In this document: piece by piece, positions 34,417 through 43,422 of the stretch
How positions within the stretch are numbered: the first letter of the stretch is position 1
Layout: the number at the start of each line of letters is the position of its first letter
Origin: an uncultured Opitutia bacterium
Lineage (GTDB): Bacteria > Verrucomicrobiota > Verrucomicrobiia > Opitutales > UBA953
Length of the DNA stretch: 64,000 bases
Direction of reading: 5' to 3'
Assembly (NCBI GenBank): GCA_945957395.1
Contig: CAMFKE010000007.1
Coordinates: forward strand, 144,902-208,901
Made by a program: the position numbers and the translations under genes
The notes under the pieces: generated by a model
Database searches by the model: none
The model's input: the letters and a program-made list of their open reading frames with translations, nothing else
What the model was told of the DNA's origin: nothing

Positions 34417-36954
34417 TCAACGCCACTCGTGGCGCGGGTAGCGACCGCGCAGGTCCTTTTTCACGGCCTCGTAGGAGCCCTTCCAGAACGCGTCCAGGTC
34501 GCGCGTGCGCTGCTGCGTCTTGCGGCCGGGCGACTGGATCTCGATGACCAGAGGCACCTTGCCGTTGAGGATGCGGAAGTGCGAACCGGGCGTGTCGTAC
34601 AGCTCCTGCACGGTCGCCGCGATGACGGCCTCGCCGTCGGCGGTGTACTCGATGGCGGCGGAGCGCTGCTTGTACGGGAGGCTCACGCGCTCGGGCATCA
34701 TGGTGTCCAGCGCCATGAGCTGCTCCTTGGTGAGCCAGGCGCGCAGGGACGGCCACACGTCGCGGTCGCGGATCTGGTGCCAGGCGGAGCTGCCGGCGCA
34801 AAGATCCTCGATGATGAGTTTGCGCGCGTCCTCGTCGATGGGCGCGATCTCGTACTCCGGCAGGTGCTTGGCGGCGAAGTTCACCTTGTTGATCCACGCC
34901 TCCACCTTGTCGTTCCACTTCTCCAACTCCAGACGCCCCGCGATCACCTCGGCGGCCAGCAGCGCGCCGGCCTCGTCGGATTTCACATCCTCGCGCTCCT
35001 TGGCATCCAGCACGAGGTCGCGGAAGCGGCGCTCGAGGCGCGTGAGGCAGCGGCGCATGTGGCCGTCGTAGCGCACGAACTTCTTTTCGGAAAAGTCCCC
35101 GGGGAACAGTTCGCGCAGCCAGTCCTCCTGGACCTCGGTGCACAGCGAGAGGTACACGGTGACATCGCCGCGCGTCTCGATCTCGTCCACCTCGGCGGCC
35201 ACGATCAACTTCGCGTGGCGCACGGCGGACTCGCGGCGCAGCTCGCCCTTGCGCCCGTGCACGAGCGCGCAGCGCAGCGTGCCCTGGTCCAGGCGGATCG
35301 CGAGGTGGTCGGAAAAGCCGGTGAGCAGGCAGCGGCGCACCGCGTCGGAGTCGACCGGGCGCACCGTGGTGTCGAGTCCCTGGGCGCGCGCGATGCGCAG
35401 GAACTGTTCCGCGAGGCGGTCGGCCTGGCGAGCGGCCTGAGCGTGGATGCCGTAGCGGCGGCACACATCGAAGTCGAAGTTCTGCTTGCGCGCGATGCCC
35501 AGCAGGGTGAGCCGGTGGAAGAAGTCGCTGTCGGTGTCGCCCAGCAGGTCCTCGCGCTCCTCGGCGCGGCGCTTGTCGTCGAGCTTCAGCAGGATGTCGC
35601 GCCCCTGCGTGAGCGCGGCGATGAGCGCGACGGACGAGACGCAGCCGCGGTCGTGCGCGGCGAGCATCATGCGCGCGTAACGCGGGTGCAGCGGGAACTG
35701 CGCCATGCGCCGGCCCGTCGGGGTGAGCGCGCCGGACGCGTCGAGCGCGCCCAGGTCGGTGAGCAGTTCGAGGCCGCGGGCGAGCGACTTGGGCTCGGGC
35801 CGCTCGAACCACGGGAATTGGTCCAGGTCGCTCACGCCGCCGTTCTTCAGCAGCAGGAGCGTCTCGGCCAGTTCCACGCGCCGGATCTCGGCCAGCTCGC
35901 GCGCGGGCTTCGCGTCGTGGTCGGAGCGCGACCACAGGCGCACGCAACGGCCGGGCGCCGTGCGGCCGGCGCGGCCGGCGCGCTGGTCGGCGGAGGCGCG
36001 GGAGATGGGCTCGATGAGCAGGGTGTTGAAACCGCGGTGCGCGTCCCAGCGCGCCACGCGCGCCAGACCGGCGTCGATGACCACGCGCACGCCGTCGATG
36101 GTGAGCGAGGTCTCCGCGACGTTCGTGGACACGACGACCTTGCGGCGCCCGTCGGGGTCGCGCTCCACGGCGCGGTCCTGCTCATGCGGAGGCAGCTCGC
36201 CGTGCAGCGGGAGCACCACGCAGTCGCGGCCCTCGGGCGTGCCGGAGATGGCGGCGATGGTCTTGGTGATCTCGTAGGCGCCGGGCATGAACACCAGAAA
36301 ATCGCCCTCGGGCTCGGCGTGGTAGGCCTTGCGGAACTGCGCGGCCACATCGTCCCAGGGGCGGTCGCTCGCGCGTCCGGCGTACTCGAACTCGATGGGG
36401 AACAGGCGGCCCTCGACCGAGAGCGTCTCGCACGGGCTGAGCCAGCCGGAGAGCGACTCGGTGTCGAGCGTGGCGGACATGACGACCAGCAGCAGGTCCG
36501 GACGCGTGGTCTCCTGGATGCGGCGCGCCATGGCCAGGGCCAGGTCGCTGTTGATGTTGCGCTCGTGGAACTCGTCGAACACCAGCGCGCCCACGCCCTT
36601 GAGCGTCGGGTCGCCCATCATCTGGCGCAGCAGCAGCCCCTCGGTCACGAACTTGATGCGCGTGGCCTCCGACTCCACCCGGTCGAACCGGATCTGGTAG
36701 CCGACCTCGTCGCCGGGTTTGCCGCCGCGCTCGTGCGCGATGCGCGCGGCGAGCATGCGGGTGGGCAGACGGCGCGGCTGGAGCACCACCACCTGCGACC
36801 CCGCCGGCACGAGGCCGTCGTCCACCAGCATCTGCGGGATCTGCGTGGACTTGCCGGAGCCGGTGGGCGCCTGGAGCACGATGCGACGCATGCGCGCGCA
36901 GGCCGCCTTCAGCGGCTCGCGGATTTTGAAAATGGGCAGGTCGGCGCTCTTCAC
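34417..36954 (-). CDS. hrpB: ATP-dependent helicase HrpB (DEAH/RHA family)
   Basis: An 845-aa helicase. Motif I is QAPTGSGKSTQIPQML (residues ~29-44), Ia LQPRRLPTRMLAARI, motif II DEFHERN (the HrpB variant of DEAH), motif III MSATLDTE, motif V STNVAETSLTIDGV and motif VI QRAGRAGRTAPGRC. The conserved HrpB C-terminal domain follows, ending with VEIQSPGRKTQQRTRDL near residue 815. Bacterial HrpB is implicated in RNA processing, but its substrate is undefined. Length fits the family. Confidence 0.93.
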   Translation of the reverse strand: MKSADLPIFKIREPLKAACARMRRIVLQAPTGSGKSTQIPQMLVDDGLVPAGSQVVVLQPRRLPTRMLAARIAHERGGKPGDEVGYQIRFDRVESEATRIKFVTEGLLLRQMMGDPTLKGVGALVFDEFHERNINSDLALAMARRIQETTRPDLLLVVMSATLDTESLSGWLSPCETLSVEGRLFPIEFEYAGRASDRPWDDVAAQFRKAYHAEPEGDFLVFMPGAYEITKTIAAISGTPEGRDCVVLPLHGELPPHEQDRAVERDPDGRRKVVVSTNVAETSLTIDGVRVVIDAGLARVARWDAHRGFNTLLIEPISRASADQRAGRAGRTAPGRCVRLWSRSDHDAKPARELAEIRRVELAETLLLLKNGGVSDLDQFPWFERPEPKSLARGLELLTDLGALDASGALTPTGRRMAQFPLHPRYARMMLAAHDRGCVSSVALIAALTQGRDILLKLDDKRRAEEREDLLGDTDSDFFHRLTLLGIARKQNFDFDVCRRYGIHAQAARQADRLAEQFLRIARAQGLDTTVRPVDSDAVRRCLLTGFSDHLAIRLDQGTLRCALVHGRKGELRRESAVRHAKLIVAAEVDEIETRGDVTVYLSLCTEVQEDWLRELFPGDFSEKKFVRYDGHMRRCLTRLERRFRDLVLDAKEREDVKSDEAGALLAAEVIAGRLELEKWNDKVEAWINKVNFAAKHLPEYEIAPIDEDARKLIIEDLCAGSSAWHQIRDRDVWPSLRAWLTKEQLMALDTMMPERVSLPYKQRSAAIEYTADGEAVIAATVQELYDTPGSHFRILNGKVPLVIEIQSPGRKTQQRTRDLDAFWKGSYEAVKKDLRGRYPRHEWR

Positions 36955-37063
36955 GCGCGGCAGAAAAGCCCGCGCCGCGCGAGAGGCGAGAACCGAGATG
37001 CGGCGCGGCCCCCGGAAGATCCCCCCGCCGCAGCCCCGCCTCGACCGGCTCTAACGCGCGGCG

Positions 37064-37324
37064 TCAGACGAAACAGGGCGCGAGCACGGCCAGTTCGGAA
37101 AGCAGGGCGGCGCAGGCGATGACCGCGACGACGGTCTGGCTCAGGCGGGGCGGAGAGGTCAGGATGGCGACGAGAGAAACCATGGCCACGAGCGTCCAGA
37201 GAACGAGGTCCGCGAGAACGCCCGGCAGGTAGGCGGACCCGCCCGACGAATCGGAAAGCAAAAGACCCAGGGAAAGCAGGGCCGAGGCGACCGCCAGAAT
37301 GGAAGCGCAGAATACCATTTTCAT
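37064..37324 (-). CDS. Small integral membrane protein of unknown function
   Basis: An 86-aa hydrophobic protein with three predicted membrane segments (residues ~4-22, ~30-52, ~62-82) and short polar loops. I recognise no family. Its codon bias is as expected and it is the next gene upstream of hrpB on the same strand, 109 nt away. It ends in CFV. The upstream frame remains open, but MKMVFCAS is the best start. Confidence 0.5.
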   Translation of the reverse strand: MKMVFCASILAVASALLSLGLLLSDSSGGSAYLPGVLADLVLWTLVAMVSLVAILTSPPRLSQTVVAVIACAALLSELAVLAPCFV

Positions 37325-37482
37325 AGGTGGCCGAAGATTCGACCGGCAGGCGGCCGGGATAAATAAAAGAACCGGCACAAAATTGTAAAAATCCGCCCGC
37401 CCTGGAGGCCGAAGGGGAAGTCGCGTGGAGGGCGATTTCGACCTTCCGGGGAGCGGTCATCGGGGCATTGAAGGGAGCCCGC

Positions 37483-37863
37483 ATGATGAGACTCGACCAC
37501 CTCGCGCTGCAACACCCGGAGCCGGAAGCCGTCTCCGCCTGGCTGTGCCTGAACCTCGGACTGACCGTCTACCGGGTGTCCGCCTCCGCCTCGCGCGCCC
37601 GCTTTTTGAAATGCCCGCAAACCGGGGTGATGCTGGAGATCTACCGGCAGCCGGAGGCCCCGGTCCCGGACTATGCGGCCATGCCGCCGGCGGTGCTGCA
37701 CCTGGCGTTCTACGCCGACGACATTGAAAAGGAGGCCGCCGGCCTCGTCGCCGCCGGGGCGACGCGCGCGGGGGAGCCGGGCAAGAACTCCGCCGGGGAC
37801 CGCTTCCTCATGCTGCGCGACCCGTGGGGCGTGCCGATCCAGCTGGTGAGCCGAGGCGCCTGA
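37483..37863 (+). CDS. VOC-family (glyoxalase/bleomycin-resistance fold) protein
   Basis: A 126-aa single-domain VOC protein: LDHLALQHPEPEAVSAWLCL at the N-terminus, VMLEIYRQPE and LHLAFYADDIEKEAAGLVAA in the middle, and the terminal DPWGVPIQLVSR motif. The metal-ligand positions appear as His (LDHLAL), Glu (LEIY), His (LHLAF) and Gln (PIQLV). The small-molecule substrate cannot be deduced. Unusually for this window, the ATG has a clear purine-rich RBS (AAGGGAG, 5 nt upstream). Confidence 0.8.
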   Translation: MMRLDHLALQHPEPEAVSAWLCLNLGLTVYRVSASASRARFLKCPQTGVMLEIYRQPEAPVPDYAAMPPAVLHLAFYADDIEKEAAGLVAAGATRAGEPGKNSAGDRFLMLRDPWGVPIQLVSRGA

Positions 37864-37980
37864 GCGCCCGCGACGGGAAGCGCCGGCGGACCGCGCGCGG
37901 CAATTCATGTTTGAGCTTTGGGCGCGCATGACGAGAACGCGCCCCGCCCTCGCCTTCCGCGAATCGGGCACCGCATCACC

Positions 37981-38634
37981 ATGTCCCTCCGCTGCCTCAT
38001 CACCGCCGGCCCCACGCGCGAATTTTTCGACCCCGTCCGGTACATCTCGAACCCGTCCTCCGGCAAGATGGGCTACGCCCTGGCCGCCGCGGCCGGCGAT
38101 GCGGGCTGGTCGGTCGACCTGGTGAGCGGGCCGGTGAGCCTGCGCGAGCCGGAGGGCGTGATCCTGTACCCGGTGGTGACGGGCGAGGACATGTTCAACC
38201 AGGTGGACGCGCTGTTCGGCCCCTGCGACATTCTCATCAAGACGGCCGCCGTGTGCGACTTCCGCCCCAAGGAGCGCTCTTCGACCAAGGTGAAGAAGAC
38301 CGGGGCGGGCATGACCGTGGAATTCGAGCCCGTGCGCGACATCCTCAAGGCCATGGGCGAGCGCCGGCGCGCCGACCAGACGCTCGTGGGTTTCGCCGCC
38401 GAAACCAACGACATCGAGGCCTACGCGATGCGCAAACTGGAGGAAAAGCACCTCGACCTGGTGGTCGCCAACCGAGTGGGCGGCGGCCGCGGCGCCAACG
38501 CGTTCGAATCCGACGACAACACGGTCGTGCTGCTGGGCCGCAACGGCTTGCGCAAGGCGTTCGGTCCGGCGCCCAAGACCGAGGTGGCCAAATGGCTCAT
38601 CGGCGAGATCGCCGCCTTCCACGCCGCCAAGTGA
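37981..38634 (+). CDS. coaB: Phosphopantothenate--cysteine ligase, stand-alone CoaB
   Basis: A 217-aa protein corresponding only to the CoaB half of the usual CoaBC fusion. The hallmarks are [20 protein letters not shown] followed by [19 protein letters not shown], the Lys-containing KVKK stretch, VGFAAETND and LDLVVANRV. It joins cysteine to 4'-phosphopantothenate in coenzyme A synthesis. The decarboxylase half (CoaC) is absent here and should be encoded elsewhere, as in several Bacteria with split genes. ATG at 37981 is the canonical start. Confidence 0.9.
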   Translation: MSLRCLITAGPTREFFDPVRYISNPSSGKMGYALAAAAGDAGWSVDLVSGPVSLREPEGVILYPVVTGEDMFNQVDALFGPCDILIKTAAVCDFRPKERSSTKVKKTGAGMTVEFEPVRDILKAMGERRRADQTLVGFAAETNDIEAYAMRKLEEKHLDLVVANRVGGGRGANAFESDDNTVVLLGRNGLRKAFGPAPKTEVAKWLIGEIAAFHAAK

Positions 38635-38636
38635 TT

Positions 38637-38787
38637 GCGGATTTCGGAACGCGGATTGAGGAGTGAAGAGCGCCCCGCCCGATTCGCCACCGACGCCATA
38701 GCCCCCACTTCCGAGTTCCGAGACGCGCCCCCCCCAAAAAAACACCGCGTCCGATCCGCACCCCGCAATCCGCATTCCGAAATCCCC
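38637..38787. repeat. Near-perfect 22-nt inverted repeat pair around the coaB-transporter gap
   Basis: GCGGATTTCGGAACGCGGAT plus TG at 38637-38658 recurs inverted at 38766-38787 with two mismatches, ~107 nt apart. Each arm itself contains repeated CGGATT words. The right arm ends eight nt before the transporter start codon. Confidence 0.65.
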
Positions 38788-38794
38788 GATTCCC

Positions 38795-40192
38795 ATGAGT
38801 TCCCCATCCCCGCGCATCCCGGCGCGCGCCCTGTTCATCGTCGGCAACGAGGCCTGCGAACGGCTCAGTTACTACGGCATGTCCGCCGTGCTCACCCTGT
38901 ACATGGTGAAGGAGCTGGGAATCAACAAGGACTCCGCCACGGCGGTTTCCCACAACTTCAAGGCGGCGGTCTACTTCCTGCCGCTGCTGGGCGCCCTGCT
39001 GGCCGACCGGTGGCTGGGCCGCTTCCGCACCATCCTCACCCTGTCGGTGTTTTACTGCATCGGACACCTGGCGCTGGCCGTGTTCGAAGGCACCACCTGG
39101 GGCCTCTACCTCGGCCTGGGCTTCATCGCGCTGGGCGCCGGCGGCATCAAGCCGTGCGTGTCGGCGTTCATCGGCGACCAGTTCGACGAATCCAACAAGG
39201 CGCTGCTGGCCAAGGCCTACTCGCTCTTCTACTGGGCCATCAACTTCGGCTCCTTCTTCGCCTTCGCCCTCATCCCCTGGGTGCGCGACCGCTGGGGCTA
39301 CTCCTGGGCGTTCGGCATCCCGGGCCTCTTCATGGGGCTGGCCCTGCTCGTGTTCCTCGCCGGCTCGCGCACCTACACCAAGGTGCCCCCGGCCGGCAAA
39401 AAGCCCGGCTTCCTGGCCGTGGCGACCGCCTGCCTCACCGCCCGCGACAAGAGCGCGCCCTTCTGGAGCCGGGCCGAGCGCGTGCTCGACCGGGACGGCA
39501 AGCGCAAGTTCGACGACGAGCTGGTCGACGGATGCCGGCGCACGGCCGGCGTGCTGACCCTGTTTTCCGTCATCCCCATCTTCTGGGCCCTCTTCGACCA
39601 GACCAACACCACCTGGGTGCTTCAGGGCGAAAAGCTGCGCCCGTTGAGCGTGCCGCTGCCCTTCCTCGACACGCCCTGGAAACTCGACGCCGAGTCCATC
39701 CAGTCGCTCAACCCGGTGCTGGTCATGCTGCTCATCCCGCTGGTATCCTTCGGGCTTTATCCGCTCGCCGAACGCCTCGGGCTGCGCCCGCGCCCGCTGC
39801 GGCGCATGACGCTGGGCATGCTGCTGGCGGCGCTCGCGTTCGTGGCCTGCGCGATGCTTCAGCGCCGCGTGGATGCGGGCGAGCAACTGAGCATCCTGTG
39901 GCAGGGCATCCCGTACCTGCTGCTCACGCTGGGCGAAGTGCTCTTCAGCACCACCGGCCTGGAGTTCGCGTTCACCCAGGCGCCCAAAAGCATGAAGAGC
40001 ACGCTCATGAGCTTCTGGCTGCTCACGACGGCCGTGGGCAACCTCCTCGTGGCCGTCATCGCCGGGCTCAACGCGCGGGTCATCGGCGGCTCCGCCACGG
40101 GCTCCTTCCTGTTCTACGCCGCCCTCATGGGCGTCGTCAGCGTGCTCTTCGGCTTCCTCGCCCGCCGCTACGCGCGCAAGCACGGCGCCTGA
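38795..40192 (+). CDS. POT/PTR-family proton-dependent oligopeptide transporter
   Basis: A 465-aa MFS transporter with ~12 TM segments. The POT signature ExxER is seen as EACERLSYYGMSAV (residues ~19-32), followed by FKAAVYFLPLLGALLADRWL and LGAGGIKPCVSAFIGDQF (~121-138), and the FYWAINFGSF motif. It imports di- or tripeptides, or related substrates, with protons. It is somewhat shorter than typical ~490-aa bacterial members. A peptide importer would complement the M3 oligopeptidase. A GC hairpin follows. Confidence 0.9.
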   Translation: MSSPSPRIPARALFIVGNEACERLSYYGMSAVLTLYMVKELGINKDSATAVSHNFKAAVYFLPLLGALLADRWLGRFRTILTLSVFYCIGHLALAVFEGTTWGLYLGLGFIALGAGGIKPCVSAFIGDQFDESNKALLAKAYSLFYWAINFGSFFAFALIPWVRDRWGYSWAFGIPGLFMGLALLVFLAGSRTYTKVPPAGKKPGFLAVATACLTARDKSAPFWSRAERVLDRDGKRKFDDELVDGCRRTAGVLTLFSVIPIFWALFDQTNTTWVLQGEKLRPLSVPLPFLDTPWKLDAESIQSLNPVLVMLLIPLVSFGLYPLAERLGLRPRPLRRMTLGMLLAALAFVACAMLQRRVDAGEQLSILWQGIPYLLLTLGEVLFSTTGLEFAFTQAPKSMKSTLMSFWLLTTAVGNLLVAVIAGLNARVIGGSATGSFLFYAALMGVVSVLFGFLARRYARKHGA

Positions 40193-40217
40193 TCGGACAC
40201 GCCAGCCACGACTTCGC

Positions 40218-40249
40218 AGGCCGCGCCGGAGCCACCTCCGGCGCGGCCT
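40218..40249 (+). terminator. Intrinsic terminator after the POT transporter
   Basis: A 13-bp perfect stem (AGGCCGCGCCGGA / TCCGGCGCGGCCT), GCCACC loop, followed by a weak T-rich stretch GTAACTTTTCC. Confidence 0.75.
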
Positions 40250-40348
40250 GTAACTTTTCCGGGAAACGCGAAGGTGGCCCAATTGCCGCCGGAACACCGC
40301 ACGCGCCAAGTTTATCCTCCGAAGTCTCAGGCCAAAATTCCGATCACC

Positions 40349-41194
40349 ATGAGCACACTCCATATCCCCGGCAGCGAATTCAACTGGGCCCACTATGTGC
40401 AAGTGGAGCTGCACCAATTGAAGGTCAAAGAATCCCTGGAGACCACGCTCCGCGACGCCCAAGCCCGGATCACCGCGGCTGAAGCGACCGAGGAAAACCC
40501 GCCCCGGTTCTCCTTCCTGAGCCGTCCGGCCCCCAGGCCGGACACGCACGAGGACGAGCAGATCGTCAGGAATGTCGGCCACCGCCTCGAAGAGGTTCAA
40601 AAATCGCTGGAGGAGAACCATCGCGAACTGCACTCGCGCCTTCACGCCTGGCTCAATGTGCATGACGCCCACTACCGCCTGGCCGCCGAGGTGAAGTCGC
40701 GCTACGACGCGCTCGCCACCGCCATCGCGCCCATGCAGGGCCTGTTCGAGGACATGCGCCGGCGCTACGGCGAAGCCCGCAACGAAATCGGCATCGCCTA
40801 CGACAAGGCCTCCGGCCGGCTATCCGCCGTCGGGCAGGCCTCGGTCGACCGCCTCGTCGCCTCCTACGCCAACCTTATGGAAGGCGAGGAATTCCTCGTG
40901 GCCAAGGTCAACAGCCTCAACTCGCTCGTGAACGGCACCATGTTCGTGCGCATGCGCCTCGCCGAGTTCCAGCGCTGCATCGCCCCGGTGTGCTCCCCGG
41001 GCATGGATTACACCGTCATGCGCGCCAACTTCGAGGCCGGCGCCGAACAGGTGAACGCCGCCATCGACGCGCTCGAGCTCTATGTGGCCAAAATCAAACG
41101 CGTCGATTACGACCGCGACGAGATCCTGCGCGAATTCCGCGAGGCCGAATGGCGCCGCCGGCTCTTCGCCATGGCCTCCTCCGCCGAACGATGA
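40349..41194 (+). CDS. Coiled-coil-rich protein of unknown function
   Basis: A 281-aa soluble protein dominated by alpha-helical, heptad-like stretches (residues ~15-45, ~75-150 and ~235-275). No signal peptide or membrane segment is seen. The only aromatic-rich stretch is FNWAHYVQVELHQL at the N-terminus. I do not recognise a family. ATG at 40349 is chosen; an in-frame GTG at 40274 would add 25 residues. It lies alone between the transporter and the tRNA gene. Confidence 0.6.
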   Translation: MSTLHIPGSEFNWAHYVQVELHQLKVKESLETTLRDAQARITAAEATEENPPRFSFLSRPAPRPDTHEDEQIVRNVGHRLEEVQKSLEENHRELHSRLHAWLNVHDAHYRLAAEVKSRYDALATAIAPMQGLFEDMRRRYGEARNEIGIAYDKASGRLSAVGQASVDRLVASYANLMEGEEFLVAKVNSLNSLVNGTMFVRMRLAEFQRCIAPVCSPGMDYTVMRANFEAGAEQVNAAIDALELYVAKIKRVDYDRDEILREFREAEWRRRLFAMASSAER

Positions 41195-41301
41195 ACCGGG
41201 GCGAACCCGCTCCGGCCCTGGACCCCGCGGTGGTTTTAAACTTTTTAAAAATTCGTCTTGCCCAAATCCGGTCCTGTGGCATCAACAGCGACCTCACCTG
41301 A

Positions 41302-41378
<77 letters not shown>

Positions 41379-41382
41379 ATTT

Positions 41383-41414
41383 AAAAAACCTTCGGCAACC
41401 CCGAAGGTTTTTTT
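41383..41414 (+). terminator. Intrinsic terminator after tRNA-Met
   Basis: A 13-bp perfect stem (AAAAAACCTTCGG / CCGAAGGTTTTTT) with a CAACC loop and a T7 run, five nt after the tRNA. Confidence 0.95.
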
Positions 41415-41496
41415 GCGTCCGGAAACCGGGCCACCGTCGCCTTCGCCGGCCCCTTGACGCCGCCGCCGGTCGGGCTTTTCTGGGCACGCCCCCACC

Positions 41497-42123
41497 ATGA
41501 ATAAGACCATACTTACCGCCGTCGCCACGCTGATTGGCGCGATCTCCCTCTCCGGATGCCAGTCCGCCTGCGAAAAGAACTGCGGCTGCGAGCAGACCTC
41601 GCCGGAGCCCAAGTCCGCCTTCCGCCTCACCAGCCCCGACATCGCCGAGGGCCGCCCGATGACCAAGGCGCAGGAGTTCAACGGCTTTGACGCCGACGGC
41701 CAAAACATCTCCCCCGAACTGCGCTGGACCGGCGCGCCGGCCGGCACCAAGAGCTTCGCCATCACCGTCTACGACCCGGACGCCCCCACCGGCAGCGGCT
41801 GGTGGCACTATGTGCTCGTGAACCTCCCCGCCTCCACCGACTCCCTCGCGCGCTCCGCCGGCACCGACGCCAAGCTGCGCCCCGCCGGCACCCGCCAGGT
41901 GCGCAACGACTACGGCCTGCTCGACTTCGGCGGCGCCTGCCCGCCCAAGGGCGACAAGCCCCACCGCTACATCTTCACCGTCCACGCCCTCAAGGTGGAC
42001 AAGCTCGACCTCCCCGCGGACGCCACCGCCGCGCTGGCCGGCTTCATGATCAACGCCAACTCGCTGGGCAAAGCCACGCTGACGGCGACCTACGCGCGCC
42101 CCGCCGACGCCAAGTCCAAGTAA
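41497..42123 (+). CDS. YbhB/YbcL-type PEBP lipoprotein (Raf kinase inhibitor-like)
   Basis: A 208-aa protein with a lipoprotein signal (hydrophobic stretch then SLSGCQSAC; lipidated Cys at residue 21) and a PEBP domain. Domain motifs: DGQNISPELRWTGAPAGTKS, then ITVYDPDAPTGSGWWHYVLV, GGACPPKGDKPHRYIFTVHAL, and a C-terminal segment with ALAGFMINANSLGKATLTATY. PEBP proteins bind phospholipid head groups or phosphoryl ligands; bacterial roles are poorly known. The cysteine-rich stretch after the lipidation site (CEKNCGCEQ) is unusual and could bind metal or form disulfides. Confidence 0.88.
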   Translation: MNKTILTAVATLIGAISLSGCQSACEKNCGCEQTSPEPKSAFRLTSPDIAEGRPMTKAQEFNGFDADGQNISPELRWTGAPAGTKSFAITVYDPDAPTGSGWWHYVLVNLPASTDSLARSAGTDAKLRPAGTRQVRNDYGLLDFGGACPPKGDKPHRYIFTVHALKVDKLDLPADATAALAGFMINANSLGKATLTATYARPADAKSK

Positions 42124-42157
42124 AGCGCACGCGAGGCAGCCCGCCCCGCCGAAACGC

Positions 42158-42189
42158 AAGAAGCCGCCGGAACACTCCGGCGGCTTCTT
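42158..42189. terminator. Bidirectional intrinsic terminator
   Basis: A 14-bp perfect stem (AAGAAGCCGCCGGA / TCCGGCGGCTTCTT) between the convergent PEBP and hemB genes. Confidence 0.88.
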
Positions 42190-42216
42190 CATTCGGGCCC
42201 TGAACCCGATTCGCGC

Positions 42217-43218
42217 TCAGCGCGCGTGATAATCGCTCGCCCAGGCTTCGGCGAAGTAAGTGAGGATGAAATCCGCTCCGGCGCGGCGGATGGCCAGCAG
42301 CGACTCGTCGCGCGCCGCGCGCAGGTCGAGCCAGCCCAGCCGGGCGGCGGCCTGCAGTCGCGCATACTCGCCCGACACCTGATAGGCCGCGATGGGCGCA
42401 TCGGTCGCCTCGCGCAGGTCGCGTATGATGTCCAGGTAATCGCCGGCGGGCTTCACCATGAGCATGTCGGCCCCTTCGGCCTCGTCGGCGAGCGCCTCGC
42501 GCAGCGCCTCGCGGCGGTTGCCCGGGTTGAGCTGATAGGTGGCCTTCGACAGCGACTTCTCGCCGGGCTTGCGCGAGGAGCCCACGGCGTCGCGGAAGGG
42601 CCCGTAGGCGGCGGATGCGAACTTGGCGGAATAGGCGAGGATGCCGGTGCGCGTATGCCCGGCTTCGTCGAGCGCCTCGCGGATGACCGCCACGCGTCCG
42701 TCCATCATGTCGGAAGGCGCCACGAAATCGGCGCCGGCGGCGGCGCTGAGCACGGCCATCTTGGCGAGCACCTCGAGCGTGGCGTCGTTGTCCACATCGG
42801 CGCGGTCGCCGGTGAGCACGCCGTCGTGGCCGTGCGTGGTGTACGGGTCCAGGGCGATGTCGGCGAAGATGACGAGGCCGGGCACATCGGCCTTGATGCG
42901 GCGTATGGCGCGCAACGCCAGCGTGTGCGGGTTGAGCGCCTCCTCGCCTCCCGAGCTTTTCTTGTCGTCGGGAATCTTCGCGAACAGCGCCACGCCCTTC
43001 ACGCCCAGCTCGTGCAGCCGGCGCGCCTTTTCCACGAGACCGTCCAGCGAGACGCGCTCGACGCCCGGCATGGAGCCCACCGGCTCGGCCTTCGGCGAAT
43101 CGTGCACGAAAAGCGGCGCGACCAGATTCGCCGGAGTCAGCGCGGTCTCGTTGAGCATGGCGCGCACGGCTTCGGTCTGGCGCAAACGACGCAGGCGGAC
43201 GGGAATGGAGATAGGCAT
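42217..43218 (-). CDS. hemB: Porphobilinogen synthase (delta-aminolevulinate dehydratase)
   Basis: A 333-aa enzyme that condenses two 5-aminolevulinates into porphobilinogen for haem. Schiff-base lysines are visible in AYSAKFASAAYGPFRDA and MLMVKPAGDYLD. The metal site region is DIALDPYTTHGHDG, which lacks the three cysteines of the zinc-dependent type and matches the magnesium-dependent class. The N-terminus PVRLRRLRQTEAVRAML is typical. The start at 43218 was chosen because the long upstream open frame does not look coding. Haem supply is relevant to the c-type cytochromes at 8-10 kb. Confidence 0.95.
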   Translation of the reverse strand: MPISIPVRLRRLRQTEAVRAMLNETALTPANLVAPLFVHDSPKAEPVGSMPGVERVSLDGLVEKARRLHELGVKGVALFAKIPDDKKSSGGEEALNPHTLALRAIRRIKADVPGLVIFADIALDPYTTHGHDGVLTGDRADVDNDATLEVLAKMAVLSAAAGADFVAPSDMMDGRVAVIREALDEAGHTRTGILAYSAKFASAAYGPFRDAVGSSRKPGEKSLSKATYQLNPGNRREALREALADEAEGADMLMVKPAGDYLDIIRDLREATDAPIAAYQVSGEYARLQAAARLGWLDLRAARDESLLAIRRAGADFILTYFAEAWASDYHAR

Positions 43219-43422
43219 GAAGCCGCTACCAAAATGCCCGGAACTGCGCCCGTAAACCGCGAAAACGCTCCCGCCAATGGCATTAGCACGACCGGCGCCG
43301 GGATTTCGCAGATTTTTCAATTGGAGCGCCCGCGAAAATAAGGAAACAGGGAGGAGCCGAACCGCACGGGCCGGCCGGCGACGCAGATGCGGCGCGGCGG
43401 CCTCGCGAGACGGCGCCCCGAC

